A stretch of 5,401 bases of DNA from CAMTUW01 sp947085035 (GTDB lineage Bacteria; Actinomycetota; Coriobacteriia; Anaerosomatales; PHET01). The notes beneath the pieces were generated by a model that had not been told where the DNA came from, ran no database searches, and saw nothing but the letters and a program-made list of their open reading frames with translations. The translations under genes and the position numbers were made by a program. Location: contig CAMTUW010000020.1 in the NCBI GenBank assembly GCA_947085035.1, forward strand, positions 1 through 5,401, in the 5' to 3' direction. Shown here one piece after another: positions 1 through 5,401 of the stretch (position 1 is its first letter; the number at the start of each line of letters is the position of its first letter).

Positions 1-2135
1 GCGAGGATCATCGCGGCGCGCAACGCATGATAGGCGTTCCCGTCGAAGCCTGCCGCGACGACAGGATCAGTCCACCTGCGAGCAGCCGCGACGTCTCCCA
101 AAGCAAGCAGTGAGGCAGCGATTTCGAGCGCGGCGAGGCGCCGGAAACCCATGAAATCGAGAATGGAAAGGCGTTCAAGAGCTCTCTCCGCGAGTGTCAG
201 CGCCTGTTCGTGGTCGCCGCCGGAACGCAGGCACGTCGCCAAGTAGACCCGATTGATCGCTAGGTCGTACTCCGCACCAGTTCGAACACAATACTCATTT
301 GCGGAGGAGAACACCTGTAACCCTTGCGCCGTTTCGCCAAGAGCGAAATGTACCTGAGCCATCAGGACAGCGAATGCCGATTGCTGGTACGCGTCACCAT
401 TGTGCGCAACATATTTCGCCAGGGGTCTTGCCCGCTGGACACGACCACACTCGATGAGTGCTACAGCGAGGTTACCGCGCGCCGACACACGCTCGCTCAG
501 CCAAGAGTCGAGTGCGGGGATTCCTCGTGACAACTCCGGCACCGCCTCCGAGTACGAACCAGCGCTCAGGCATTCGATGACTGCTCGGTAACCATTTACT
601 CTCGCACGGGTGGCGTCATCACAGGTAGCTCCTACCGCCATGCGATCTGCCTCAGCAATCGCGCTCGCCGCCCGCGCGAGTCGCCCGATGTTGCACCCCA
701 CCCTCGCGAGGCACACGCATGCCTCGACCCCGAAAGGAGGATCGCCGAGGCCTACAGCCGTCTCGTAGAGGGATTCGGCAACCGCCATGCTCTCCTCGTG
801 ACGATCCAAGTGCTTCAACGCGTCAACCCAAACCATCATGCTGCGGGTAGCTGTTTTCGAGTCTCCGAGGTGGGAGGCGATTTCAGATGCGGCTTTGGCG
901 CGACCCAACGCATCGGCGGGCTGCCCCAGGGCTAACGCAGCACACGCCCATATCCTCAACAGGTGCGGATGCTCGATCACATAATGCAGGCCAACCGAGG
1001 CAAACATCCGATCAAGAATCGCTACATGCCCCGAAGACAGCATGCCCTCGCCGTGCTCAGATAACCAAGTGCGGATAGACGCTTCGCTGCCATAATCAAG
1101 GAGGATCGCACTCGAACGAGCAAGGTCGCTGCCAAGTCCCATCTCCTGCCACAGACGCTCCGCAGCCACTGGCCACTCTAAGGGGTCGCCCATTCGCAGA
1201 GTATCGCGCAGCCAATGCTCGGCAAAGTCGTGAACCGCGAAATGGATGTCGCCCTTTCGGTCTGGTGCAGACACCCTGATCAGTGGAATGATGTCGCCCA
1301 CCGACGAGAGGAACTCGGCGCTCTTCGTCAGGCCCAATCTACTCAACTGCCCGCTCGTTCCTGAACGCAAGATAGCGAGAACTGGCAGCCATGGGGCATG
1401 TCGCTTGGGCAAATGAAGCGCAACTCGATCGAGCCATTCGTTCAGTCCCAACTTTATCTCACGCTGAAGGGTCCCGTTGCTGCTGGCGAGAGTCTCGCCG
1501 ACCATCAGACACACAAGCGCTGGGTGACCTTGGGTTTCCTTGATCAGCTGCTCGACGTCGACAAGCTGACCATCACCAAGATGGCTGACAAGGCGAGCAA
1601 CCTCATGCTCAGCAAGTGCGAGATCCTTTGCCCCAAGTACTACTGAGCCATGTGCCACCGCGAATTCATCCGGCACTCGCGCGCGCGTTGTGACCAGCAG
1701 ACACACTCCCACCCTGCGCAGTGAACTATGAATGGACTCGAGAGGCCTGAAACCCTCTGGTCCATCAGGTGCAAAATCATCCACTACCACTAGTAATCGT
1801 CTAGTGTCGCCATCTGCACGCGCAGACAGCGCGCACGCGTCAAGAAGATCGGCAAGGGAACGCTCGCGCGCATCACGCGCACCACTGGACAAGCACGACA
1901 GAATCTCCCCTACAACCTGCTCAGGCGTCGTAGACCTTCCATATGCATCGATCCACAATACCTGCATCGCGGATGTGAGGGCATACTGGGCGGCCACCAT
2001 CGTCTTCCCCCAGCCCGAAGGGGCAGACAGATACCGGAGGCTATCCCCGGCCCTACTCAGACGCTCGCATGCTCTCTCACGTTGTAGTTGTTTACCGAAA
2101 TCGGGAACGCTCCAAGAAACCGAAAACCCGCTCAC
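1..2135 (-). CDS. STAND/MalT-like P-loop NTPase-TPR regulator, partial (C-terminus outside window)
   Basis: The frame is open from a GTG at 2135 to the left edge, giving 711 complete codons and no stop. An in-frame TGA lies three codons upstream of the GTG and a strong Shine-Dalgarno precedes it, so the start is well supported. Residues 38-45 (APSGWGKT) form a Walker A motif resembling MalT-type LuxR regulators. RLLVVVDD at 113-120 is Walker B, LLVTTR at 146-151 is the sensor strand, and GHP at 203-205 together with HDFAEHWL at 302-309 match later elements of the same NTPase/winged-helix module. From roughly residue 350 the chain is helical with TPR-like units, for example from 589, 628 and 669. 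Family knowledge: such proteins bind ATP and an inducer and oligomerise to control transcription. No DNA-binding domain precedes the P-loop, so a LuxR-type helix-turn-helix would have to lie beyond position 1; this is inferred. The target and the inducer are unknown. It could also be a STAND signalling protein with another effector domain. Confidence 0.88.
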   Translation of the reverse strand, partial: MSGFSVSWSVPDFGKQLQRERACERLSRAGDSLRYLSAPSGWGKTMVAAQYALTSAMQVLWIDAYGRSTTPEQVVGEILSCLSSGARDARERSLADLLDACALSARADGDTRRLLVVVDDFAPDGPEGFRPLESIHSSLRRVGVCLLVTTRARVPDEFAVAHGSVVLGAKDLALAEHEVARLVSHLGDGQLVDVEQLIKETQGHPALVCLMVGETLASSNGTLQREIKLGLNEWLDRVALHLPKRHAPWLPVLAILRSGTSGQLSRLGLTKSAEFLSSVGDIIPLIRVSAPDRKGDIHFAVHDFAEHWLRDTLRMGDPLEWPVAAERLWQEMGLGSDLARSSAILLDYGSEASIRTWLSEHGEGMLSSGHVAILDRMFASVGLHYVIEHPHLLRIWACAALALGQPADALGRAKAASEIASHLGDSKTATRSMMVWVDALKHLDRHEESMAVAESLYETAVGLGDPPFGVEACVCLARVGCNIGRLARAASAIAEADRMAVGATCDDATRARVNGYRAVIECLSAGSYSEAVPELSRGIPALDSWLSERVSARGNLAVALIECGRVQRARPLAKYVAHNGDAYQQSAFAVLMAQVHFALGETAQGLQVFSSANEYCVRTGAEYDLAINRVYLATCLRSGGDHEQALTLAERALERLSILDFMGFRRLAALEIAASLLALGDVAAARRWTDPVVAAGFDGNAYHALRAAMIL

Positions 2136-2141
2136 GACCGC

Positions 2142-2148
2142 TCACCTC
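2142..2148 (-). promoter_or_regulatory. Strong Shine-Dalgarno of the STAND regulator
   Basis: On the minus strand GAGGTGA lies 6 bases before the GTG at 2135 and matches the anti-SD complement over seven bases. It fixes the GTG as the start and shows the regulator is translated independently of the DUF5317 gene, which ends at 2217. In the 81-base gap (2136-2216) I see no convincing promoter boxes and no terminator: only a 5-bp TCCGG/CCGGA inverted repeat with a long loop and no T-run. Confidence 0.8.
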
Positions 2149-2216
2149 TCTCCGGCTACGCGGGTGGGGGCACCGGACACGCATCGCCTACGTCACTGGA
2201 TTTCGCATTGTTCGAG

Positions 2217-2750
2217 CTACCCCGTCGGAATCCTCCTTGACATGGTCATGTGGCCTCCAGACGAAGCGAGAACGACAGCTACCCCGAGTATCAGGAGAAC
2301 ATCGCCTACGCTCATCAGCCACAAACCTGTCGGATCAGGAAGAACGTCCCCCATCCAAACGAGAATGGTTGCGACATCCGCCTCTCGATAAAAGCCCACT
2401 GCAGCATGATGAGATTGCGTATGAAACCGCACGACCGGCATGGCGCCATTCAAAAGAACAACAAAAGCATTTGACATGAGGCCCACTCCGATGAGGCCCG
2501 CGCCGGGAAGGTGAGCATTCCTGGAAACAACCCAGACCAATACTGCGGCACTGATCCCCCACACCATCAACGCAACCTCACTAGTCGCCCCCTGTCGTGT
2601 CGTTGATTGCCAGCGCGCTAGCGCCTGCAGCACGAAAACGATTAGCGCTATATACCCATGCCTCAACTCAATCCGACCAATATCATGGATGGAGCACTTT
2701 GAGACAGTGCATAGGATCACGGTGAAGGCTCCAGCAATGGCGATAATCAT
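2217..2750 (-). CDS. DUF5317-like small integral membrane protein
   Basis: This 177-aa protein is mostly hydrophobic, with about four or five membrane segments (roughly 2-18, 33-47, 58-76, 83-101 and 145-163). The pattern of N79 followed by LPG (81-83), N94, LLNGAMPV (99-106), then WMGDVLP (132-138) and SVGDVLL (147-153) is what I recognise as the DUF5317 family of mainly actinobacterial membrane proteins, and the length is usual for it. The family's biochemical role is unknown. The conserved Asn and Asp residues in or near the membrane suggest a functional pocket, but that is inference. The ATG overlaps the TGA of the upstream gene by 4 bases and I see no good Shine-Dalgarno, so translation probably depends on coupling. 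It ends with a short basic tail. Its place behind two HD-GYP-type genes suggests a shared membrane signalling role. Confidence 0.85.
   Translation of the reverse strand: MIIAIAGAFTVILCTVSKCSIHDIGRIELRHGYIALIVFVLQALARWQSTTRQGATSEVALMVWGISAAVLVWVVSRNAHLPGAGLIGVGLMSNAFVVLLNGAMPVVRFHTQSHHAAVGFYREADVATILVWMGDVLPDPTGLWLMSVGDVLLILGVAVVLASSGGHMTMSRRIPTG
2747..2750 (-). promoter_or_regulatory. ATGA stop/start overlap (translational coupling)
   Basis: On the minus strand the TGA of the pseudo-HD-GYP gene (2749-2747) and the ATG of the DUF5317 gene (2750-2748) share bases. The sequence just upstream of the ATG has no purine-rich SD, so ribosomes finishing the first gene most likely re-initiate here. 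Confidence 0.75.
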
Positions 2751-3883
2751 TCGAACACCACAGGCGACTCATAGCCCATCGCGCGCACCGCGCTGATTAC
2801 CCTGAATCGAGCATTCCCTGGAACACGCCGAGCGATTCTGCGCAAGGTCTGCCGGGAGTCCTCACTGGTTGGAAGAAGGTTCTGCCGTATGTCGATCTCT
2901 TGGGCAACGGCCACAATCAATGCCAAGACTTCGTCGCCACTTGTGGCTACCCCCGAGTCACGCGGTTCACCTTCCAGCACCTCCAGCACACCGACAACGT
3001 CGTGAAAGAACTCAATGTCCCTGATTACGTTCGAGGCCTTGGCCAGAGCCGCGCCGTCACCAAGATCTCGTATCCCCCCAACCGCTTGGAGCAGGGCGGC
3101 GTAACCTGCCCTCTGGACCTCAGAGCTCGTGAGTCCGTAGCGGGATGCCAGCTTCCTCGCAACACTCGCACTGCGTTCAGCATGTCCACGAAACACACTC
3201 TCTAGTCCCTCTGCTGCTTCGACAAGAACCTCCACTGTGCAAAGGTAGGACTCGGAAACCTCCGCAAGCAGCGAATACGACTGTCGAACCAGCAGCAGGA
3301 GCGCCATCATCAACACTAGACTCCATACGCCCATGCTTGAGAATACGGTGACGGCCAAGAGGACTGCGGACAACTGCGCGAGCGCCATGGGAATCTGGCT
3401 TTCGATTCCGCTACGGCTGAACTGCGCAAACCCCCTCGACTCAGCCCTGAGTCCAAGCGCCAGGATAATGAACGTCTGGGTCCAGAAGCAGCACAAGACA
3501 GTGAGAACGCGCGGCGCCAAGCTGGTTTCAGGGCCCCAAGGAGCTGACAAAAAGAGTGACCCGACGGCGAAGCCAAGGAGTACCCCGGCAGCGCGTGCAG
3601 GGACGAGCCTCGAAACACTGCGAGTTTGCGTGCCTGGAAGGAGCATACCCGTCGCCACCCCGAGAGTGCTGAGCGCCACCGCGAACAACGGGCCCAGAGC
3701 AACCAACGCAAACGAATCAAACGCGGCACTCAGTCCGACGAGTCCACTCCTATGCAACCTCACATCGGTGATACCCAACAGGACCGCAGATGCCGAAAAC
3801 GCGAATAGCAGGAACAGGGTCGGGGTCCCCACGAGGGCGAAGTCTAGGCTGCGCTCGTAGAGCATGCTCAAGTACGGAGTCAC
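2747..3883 (-). CDS. Membrane protein with degenerate (catalytically dead) HD-GYP-like domain
   Basis: This 378-aa protein has about six hydrophobic segments in residues 15-200, then a soluble C-terminal half. Residues 213-271 align without gaps to residues 238-296 of the upstream HD-GYP protein, with 21 of 59 identities by my count. The first histidine (GHAER, H234) is kept, but the diagnostic AALLHDIGK has become AALLQAVGG, so HD is replaced by Q266-A267 and the lysine by G270. The HHExxDGSGYP segment is missing, and the later VLAVADAYD is represented by LIVAVAQEID, with the metal-binding Asp replaced by Q328. The fold is probably retained while the phosphodiesterase site is lost. A regulatory or scaffolding partner of the neighbouring enzyme, or a nucleotide sensor, are possibilities I cannot distinguish. 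The start is GTG, overlapping the upstream stop by 4 bases; an ATG at 3865 is an alternative. GAGG lies 10 bases before the GTG. Confidence 0.82.
   Translation of the reverse strand: MTPYLSMLYERSLDFALVGTPTLFLLFAFSASAVLLGITDVRLHRSGLVGLSAAFDSFALVALGPLFAVALSTLGVATGMLLPGTQTRSVSRLVPARAAGVLLGFAVGSLFLSAPWGPETSLAPRVLTVLCCFWTQTFIILALGLRAESRGFAQFSRSGIESQIPMALAQLSAVLLAVTVFSSMGVWSLVLMMALLLLVRQSYSLLAEVSESYLCTVEVLVEAAEGLESVFRGHAERSASVARKLASRYGLTSSEVQRAGYAALLQAVGGIRDLGDGAALAKASNVIRDIEFFHDVVGVLEVLEGEPRDSGVATSGDEVLALIVAVAQEIDIRQNLLPTSEDSRQTLRRIARRVPGNARFRVISAVRAMGYESPVVFE
3880..3883 (-). promoter_or_regulatory. GTGA stop/start overlap (translational coupling)
   Basis: The TGA of the HD-GYP gene (3882-3880) overlaps the GTG start of the degenerate paralogue (3883-3881). 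This implies coupled expression and supports near-stoichiometric production of the active and inactive HD-GYP proteins. The coupling depends on the GTG, not the ATG at 3865, being the true start. Confidence 0.7.
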
Positions 3884-5196
3884 GTTGCCACAGCCTCAGT
3901 GAGTCCGCTGACGCCAACTGATGACCCCCCGCCGAGGCCGGCATCGAAGGTTTGAATAAACGCAGTAACCACGCGAATGTCGAACTGGGTACCGCCTCCC
4001 GTCAGGAGTTCGGCGACCGCTTCATCGTGAGCGAGTGCAAGCCGGTACGGTCGATCAGTGGTCATAGCATCGTACGCGTCGGCAACTGCGAGTACTTTCG
4101 CAAGAATCGAGATATCTGAGCCGAGGGTGCCCGCAGGGTACCCCGACCCGTCCACCCATTCGTGATGCGACTCCACGTGTCCCGCCAGTGTTCTGAGCAG
4201 TGGAATCCTTTGGACCATGTGTGCACCGATCTCTGGGTGACGTCGAACCGCCGCCCTCTCTTCAGTAGACAAGTCGACCGGCTTCGTCAGTGTCGCTGAC
4301 GACAGGGCGAGCTTGCCGATGTCATGCAGAAGAGCCGCCTTGCCCAATATGTCAAGATCGCCATCACTCAGGCCCAGCTGTTGTCCGACTTCAACCGCAA
4401 AGCGCGCGACACGCTCTGAATGCCCTTTGGTATAGGGATCCTTTTCTTCCAGTGCGGCCACGAGTGATTGAACCGTACCGATGTAGACCGCGCCGAGTGT
4501 TTCGTACCGCCGGTATATCTCGCGAGCCAACAGCAGGGGAAGCAAGAATAGCGGGAGCGCCATGACCTCGATGGTCAGAACCTGCGCCATCAGCAGTCCG
4601 ACCGCAGCCAACGCCAGTTGAGTCGGAGCGTAAGCGAGCATCGCCAAGAACGCGCTCATGAACTTGCTTCCACGCAGTGCGGACGCGGCGTAGGCAGTCA
4701 TGCCCATGTTCGGAATGGTCGTGACGACGGCACTCAATGCGAGCGCAAGCCCGCTCACCGAAAGATCATCAAAGACCAACGGGGTGAATCCGTCTGCGCC
4801 GTAGAGGACTACGCCACCGAACAACACATACGCCCATGCGCCGAGACACGCCGAAAGTACAAGTTGTCCAAAATTGAAGGTCAGTACGGATAGTGGCCTA
4901 TGTCGCTTTATCTCATCCCAATTCGTAAAGGATACTGCGGCCACCAATCCAGCGGCGGGAGGCCCTGCGAGCACAGTGGCAGCCACAATCAGCGGGAAAG
5001 CCAAGGAAACGTTGAAGATCGGGAGGCTTAGAGCGAAGTTTTCCGAGACGAGCGCAGCCACTAGGAGGAATACTAGAGGCGCAGAGATTTCCCACGGGAA
5101 GGACCCAGCCGAATAGAGCAGGACTGTAGAGCCCGTCGACATCACGAGTAGACTCGCAAACACGAAAGAGCGGGGGGGCTGGCTAGTCTGCGCCAA
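3880..5196 (-). CDS. Membrane-anchored HD-GYP domain phosphodiesterase
   Basis: This 438-aa protein has about seven hydrophobic segments in residues 11-226, a short linker, then a full HD-GYP domain at about 238-415. Visible motifs are GHSER (H259), HDIGK (H291, D292, K295), HPEIG (H320), HHEWVDGSGYP (H344, H345, D349 and G352-Y353-P354) and VADAYDAMT (D373). These are the metal ligands and signature residues of the class, so it is expected to be active. Known members cut cyclic di-GMP to pGpG or GMP at a di- or tri-iron centre in the cytoplasm. The membrane half resembles sensor regions found on other HD-GYP proteins, but I cannot name its ligand. No PAS, GAF or receiver domain is present. 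The C-terminal 20 residues are Gly/Ser-rich and probably disordered. The start is TTG: the frame is closed by TAA about 15 codons upstream with no ATG or GTG between. GTG (residue 12) and ATG (residue 19) are alternatives without an SD. Confidence 0.93.
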   Translation of the reverse strand: MAQTSQPPRSFVFASLLVMSTGSTVLLYSAGSFPWEISAPLVFLLVAALVSENFALSLPIFNVSLAFPLIVAATVLAGPPAAGLVAAVSFTNWDEIKRHRPLSVLTFNFGQLVLSACLGAWAYVLFGGVVLYGADGFTPLVFDDLSVSGLALALSAVVTTIPNMGMTAYAASALRGSKFMSAFLAMLAYAPTQLALAAVGLLMAQVLTIEVMALPLFLLPLLLAREIYRRYETLGAVYIGTVQSLVAALEEKDPYTKGHSERVARFAVEVGQQLGLSDGDLDILGKAALLHDIGKLALSSATLTKPVDLSTEERAAVRRHPEIGAHMVQRIPLLRTLAGHVESHHEWVDGSGYPAGTLGSDISILAKVLAVADAYDAMTTDRPYRLALAHDEAVAELLTGGGTQFDIRVVTAFIQTFDAGLGGGSSVGVSGLTEAVAT

Positions 5197-5214
5197 TGCT
5201 GAACCCCCGCTCTT
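5166..5214 (-). promoter_or_regulatory. Perfect 11-bp inverted repeat enclosing the HD-GYP start codon
   Basis: On the transcript strand AAGAGCGGGGG (5214-5204) is followed by a 27-base loop and then CCCCCGCTCTT (5176-5166), an exact reverse complement with 8 G-C and 3 A-U pairs. The 5' arm contains GGGGG, the only SD-like element 7 bases from the TTG. The 3' arm is codons 7-10 of the HD-GYP gene, and the TTG sits in the loop. Pairing would hide the ribosome-binding site. Because the 3' C-run is seven long, the G-run can pair in shifted registers. Whether it acts as an RNA switch, a protein operator or nothing is not known. Confidence 0.6.
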
Positions 5215-5244
5215 CCATTCGTGAGACCGAGCACCGTGTTACCC

Positions 5245-5319
5245 CTACGCGCGGAACATGGCTCCGCCGGACAGCACTACCGCTGCCAGCGAAGCGAGTA
5301 CGAGCAGAATTCGCTTCAT
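5245..5319 (-). CDS. 24-aa hydrophobic micropeptide upstream of the HD-GYP gene
   Basis: An ATG at 5319 opens 24 codons ending in TAG at 5247-5245. The peptide begins MKRILLVLASLAAV and ends SGGAMFRA: two basic residues, a single hydrophobic stretch (residues 4-16), then a small polar tail. This is the shape of a signal peptide or a one-pass small membrane protein. AAGGGGG 10 bases upstream is a good Shine-Dalgarno. There is no cysteine, so it is not a lipoprotein leader, although VLSGG recalls a lipobox with Gly in place of Cys. It ends 48 bases before the HD-GYP start on the same strand. It could be a secreted or membrane peptide acting on the downstream proteins, a leader peptide tuning their translation, or chance. 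I recognise no named family. Confidence 0.55.
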   Translation of the reverse strand: MKRILLVLASLAAVVLSGGAMFRA

Positions 5320-5322
5320 GGT

Positions 5323-5365
5323 GAGAAGACCCCCTTATCGAAAAACTGAGGATTGTGGTCTTCTC
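5323..5365 (-). repeat. 9-bp inverted repeat in the leader, overlapping the micro-ORF SD
   Basis: On the transcript strand GAGAAGACC (5365-5357) is exactly complementary to GGTCTTCTC (5331-5323), with a 25-base loop that includes TTTTT and the beginning of the AAGGGGG ribosome site. The stem would cover the last two G's of that site and end 3 bases before the ATG at 5319. It may be an RNA control element or a dyad operator near an unlocated promoter. The loop is long, so chance is possible. Confidence 0.4.
5330..5336 (-). promoter_or_regulatory. Shine-Dalgarno of the 24-aa micro-ORF
   Basis: AAGGGGG on the minus strand differs from the ideal AAGGAGG at one position and lies 10 bases before the ATG at 5319. 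It is the main support for the micro-ORF being translated. Its last two G's are also part of the 3' arm of the inverted repeat at 5323-5365. Confidence 0.55.
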
Positions 5366-5401
5366 CCATCCCGCTCGCGATGGAAGAACGCTGTCCGCTC
5401 C
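5366..5401 (-). other. Upstream leader edge, no gene seen
   Basis: These 36 bases at the right edge hold no open reading frame I can support. With neighbouring bases they form a weak hairpin (5363-5370 with 5379-5386, eight pairs on the minus strand including one G-U, loop of 8) that lacks a following T-run. A promoter for the operon may lie here or beyond the window, but no convincing -35/-10 pair is visible. Confidence 0.3.

Noticed and set aside
2136..2216. Terminator between the DUF5317 gene and the STAND regulator
   Set aside because: Only a 5-bp stem with a 17-base loop and no T-run is visible, so read-through cannot be excluded.
1732..2391. 219-codon plus-strand open frame opposite the STAND regulator and the end of the DUF5317 gene
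   Set aside because: It lies antisense to the Walker A and Walker B coding sequence, its product is low in hydrophobic patterning and rich in Arg/Ser/Pro/Thr, and it matches no family I know. It is a shadow of the minus-strand genes.
3333..3860. 175-codon plus-strand open frame opposite the pseudo-HD-GYP membrane region
   Set aside because: It mirrors the membrane-segment codons of the minus-strand gene and has no recognisable domain or ribosome site.
5183..5218. 11-codon ATG micro-ORF (MEERGFSIGAD) overlapping the HD-GYP start in another frame
   Set aside because: No SD precedes its ATG, and its sequence is just the inverted-repeat arm plus the loop. Chance is the simplest explanation, though initiation there could interfere with the TTG.
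5363..5386. Terminator hairpin at the right edge
   Set aside because: The stem is short, includes one G-U pair and has no adjacent T-run on either strand.
5197..5401. Cyclic di-GMP (GEMM) riboswitch in the leader
   Set aside because: I searched by eye for the conserved GGGCAAACC and GACGCAAAGCC segments on the transcript strand and found neither.
5341..5401. Sigma-70-type promoter for the operon
   Set aside because: CACAAT (5357-5352) matches a -10 box at four of six positions, but nothing resembling TTGACA lies 16-18 bases upstream.
1..5401. Mobile elements, attachment sites, CRISPR repeats, tRNA or rRNA genes
   Set aside because: No transposase or integrase motifs, no regularly spaced repeats and no tRNA cloverleaf or rRNA segment were seen on either strand.

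Overview
The window reads as one co-directional block on the minus strand, from a moderately GC-rich bacterium. Two things point, with modest confidence, to Actinomycetota: a DUF5317-type membrane protein, a family I know mainly from that phylum, and frequent GTG/TTG starts. I cannot place it more finely. No RNA gene, insertion sequence, CRISPR array or phage gene is visible.

In transcription order (right to left), an 82-base leader (5401-5320) carries inverted repeats. It is followed by a 24-codon hydrophobic micro-ORF (5319-5245). After 48 bases comes a 438-aa polytopic membrane protein with a complete C-terminal HD-GYP domain (5196-3880), the fold that hydrolyses cyclic di-GMP. Its TTG start codon lies in the loop of a perfect 11-bp inverted repeat that also contains its only plausible Shine-Dalgarno (SD) sequence.

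The next gene (3883-2747) overlaps the HD-GYP stop codon by 4 bases. It encodes another membrane protein whose C-terminal half is visibly related to the neighbouring HD-GYP domain but has lost nearly all the metal-binding residues, so it looks like a pseudoenzyme paralogue. It overlaps, again by 4 bases, a 177-aa DUF5317-like membrane protein (2750-2217).

After an 81-base gap with a strong SD, a large STAND/MalT-like regulator begins at 2135 and runs off the left edge. It has a P-loop NTPase domain followed by TPR-like helices, with 711 codons visible and no stop. Its frame is open across the whole left 2.1 kb.

The two 4-base overlaps imply that HD-GYP, pseudo-HD-GYP and DUF5317 are translated together, plausibly as a membrane signalling unit. 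The regulator may belong to the same transcript or have its own promoter. What is unusual is the active/inactive HD-GYP pair, the upstream micropeptide, and a possible RNA structure at two consecutive translation starts. A functional link between peptide, membrane proteins and TPR regulator is inference only.
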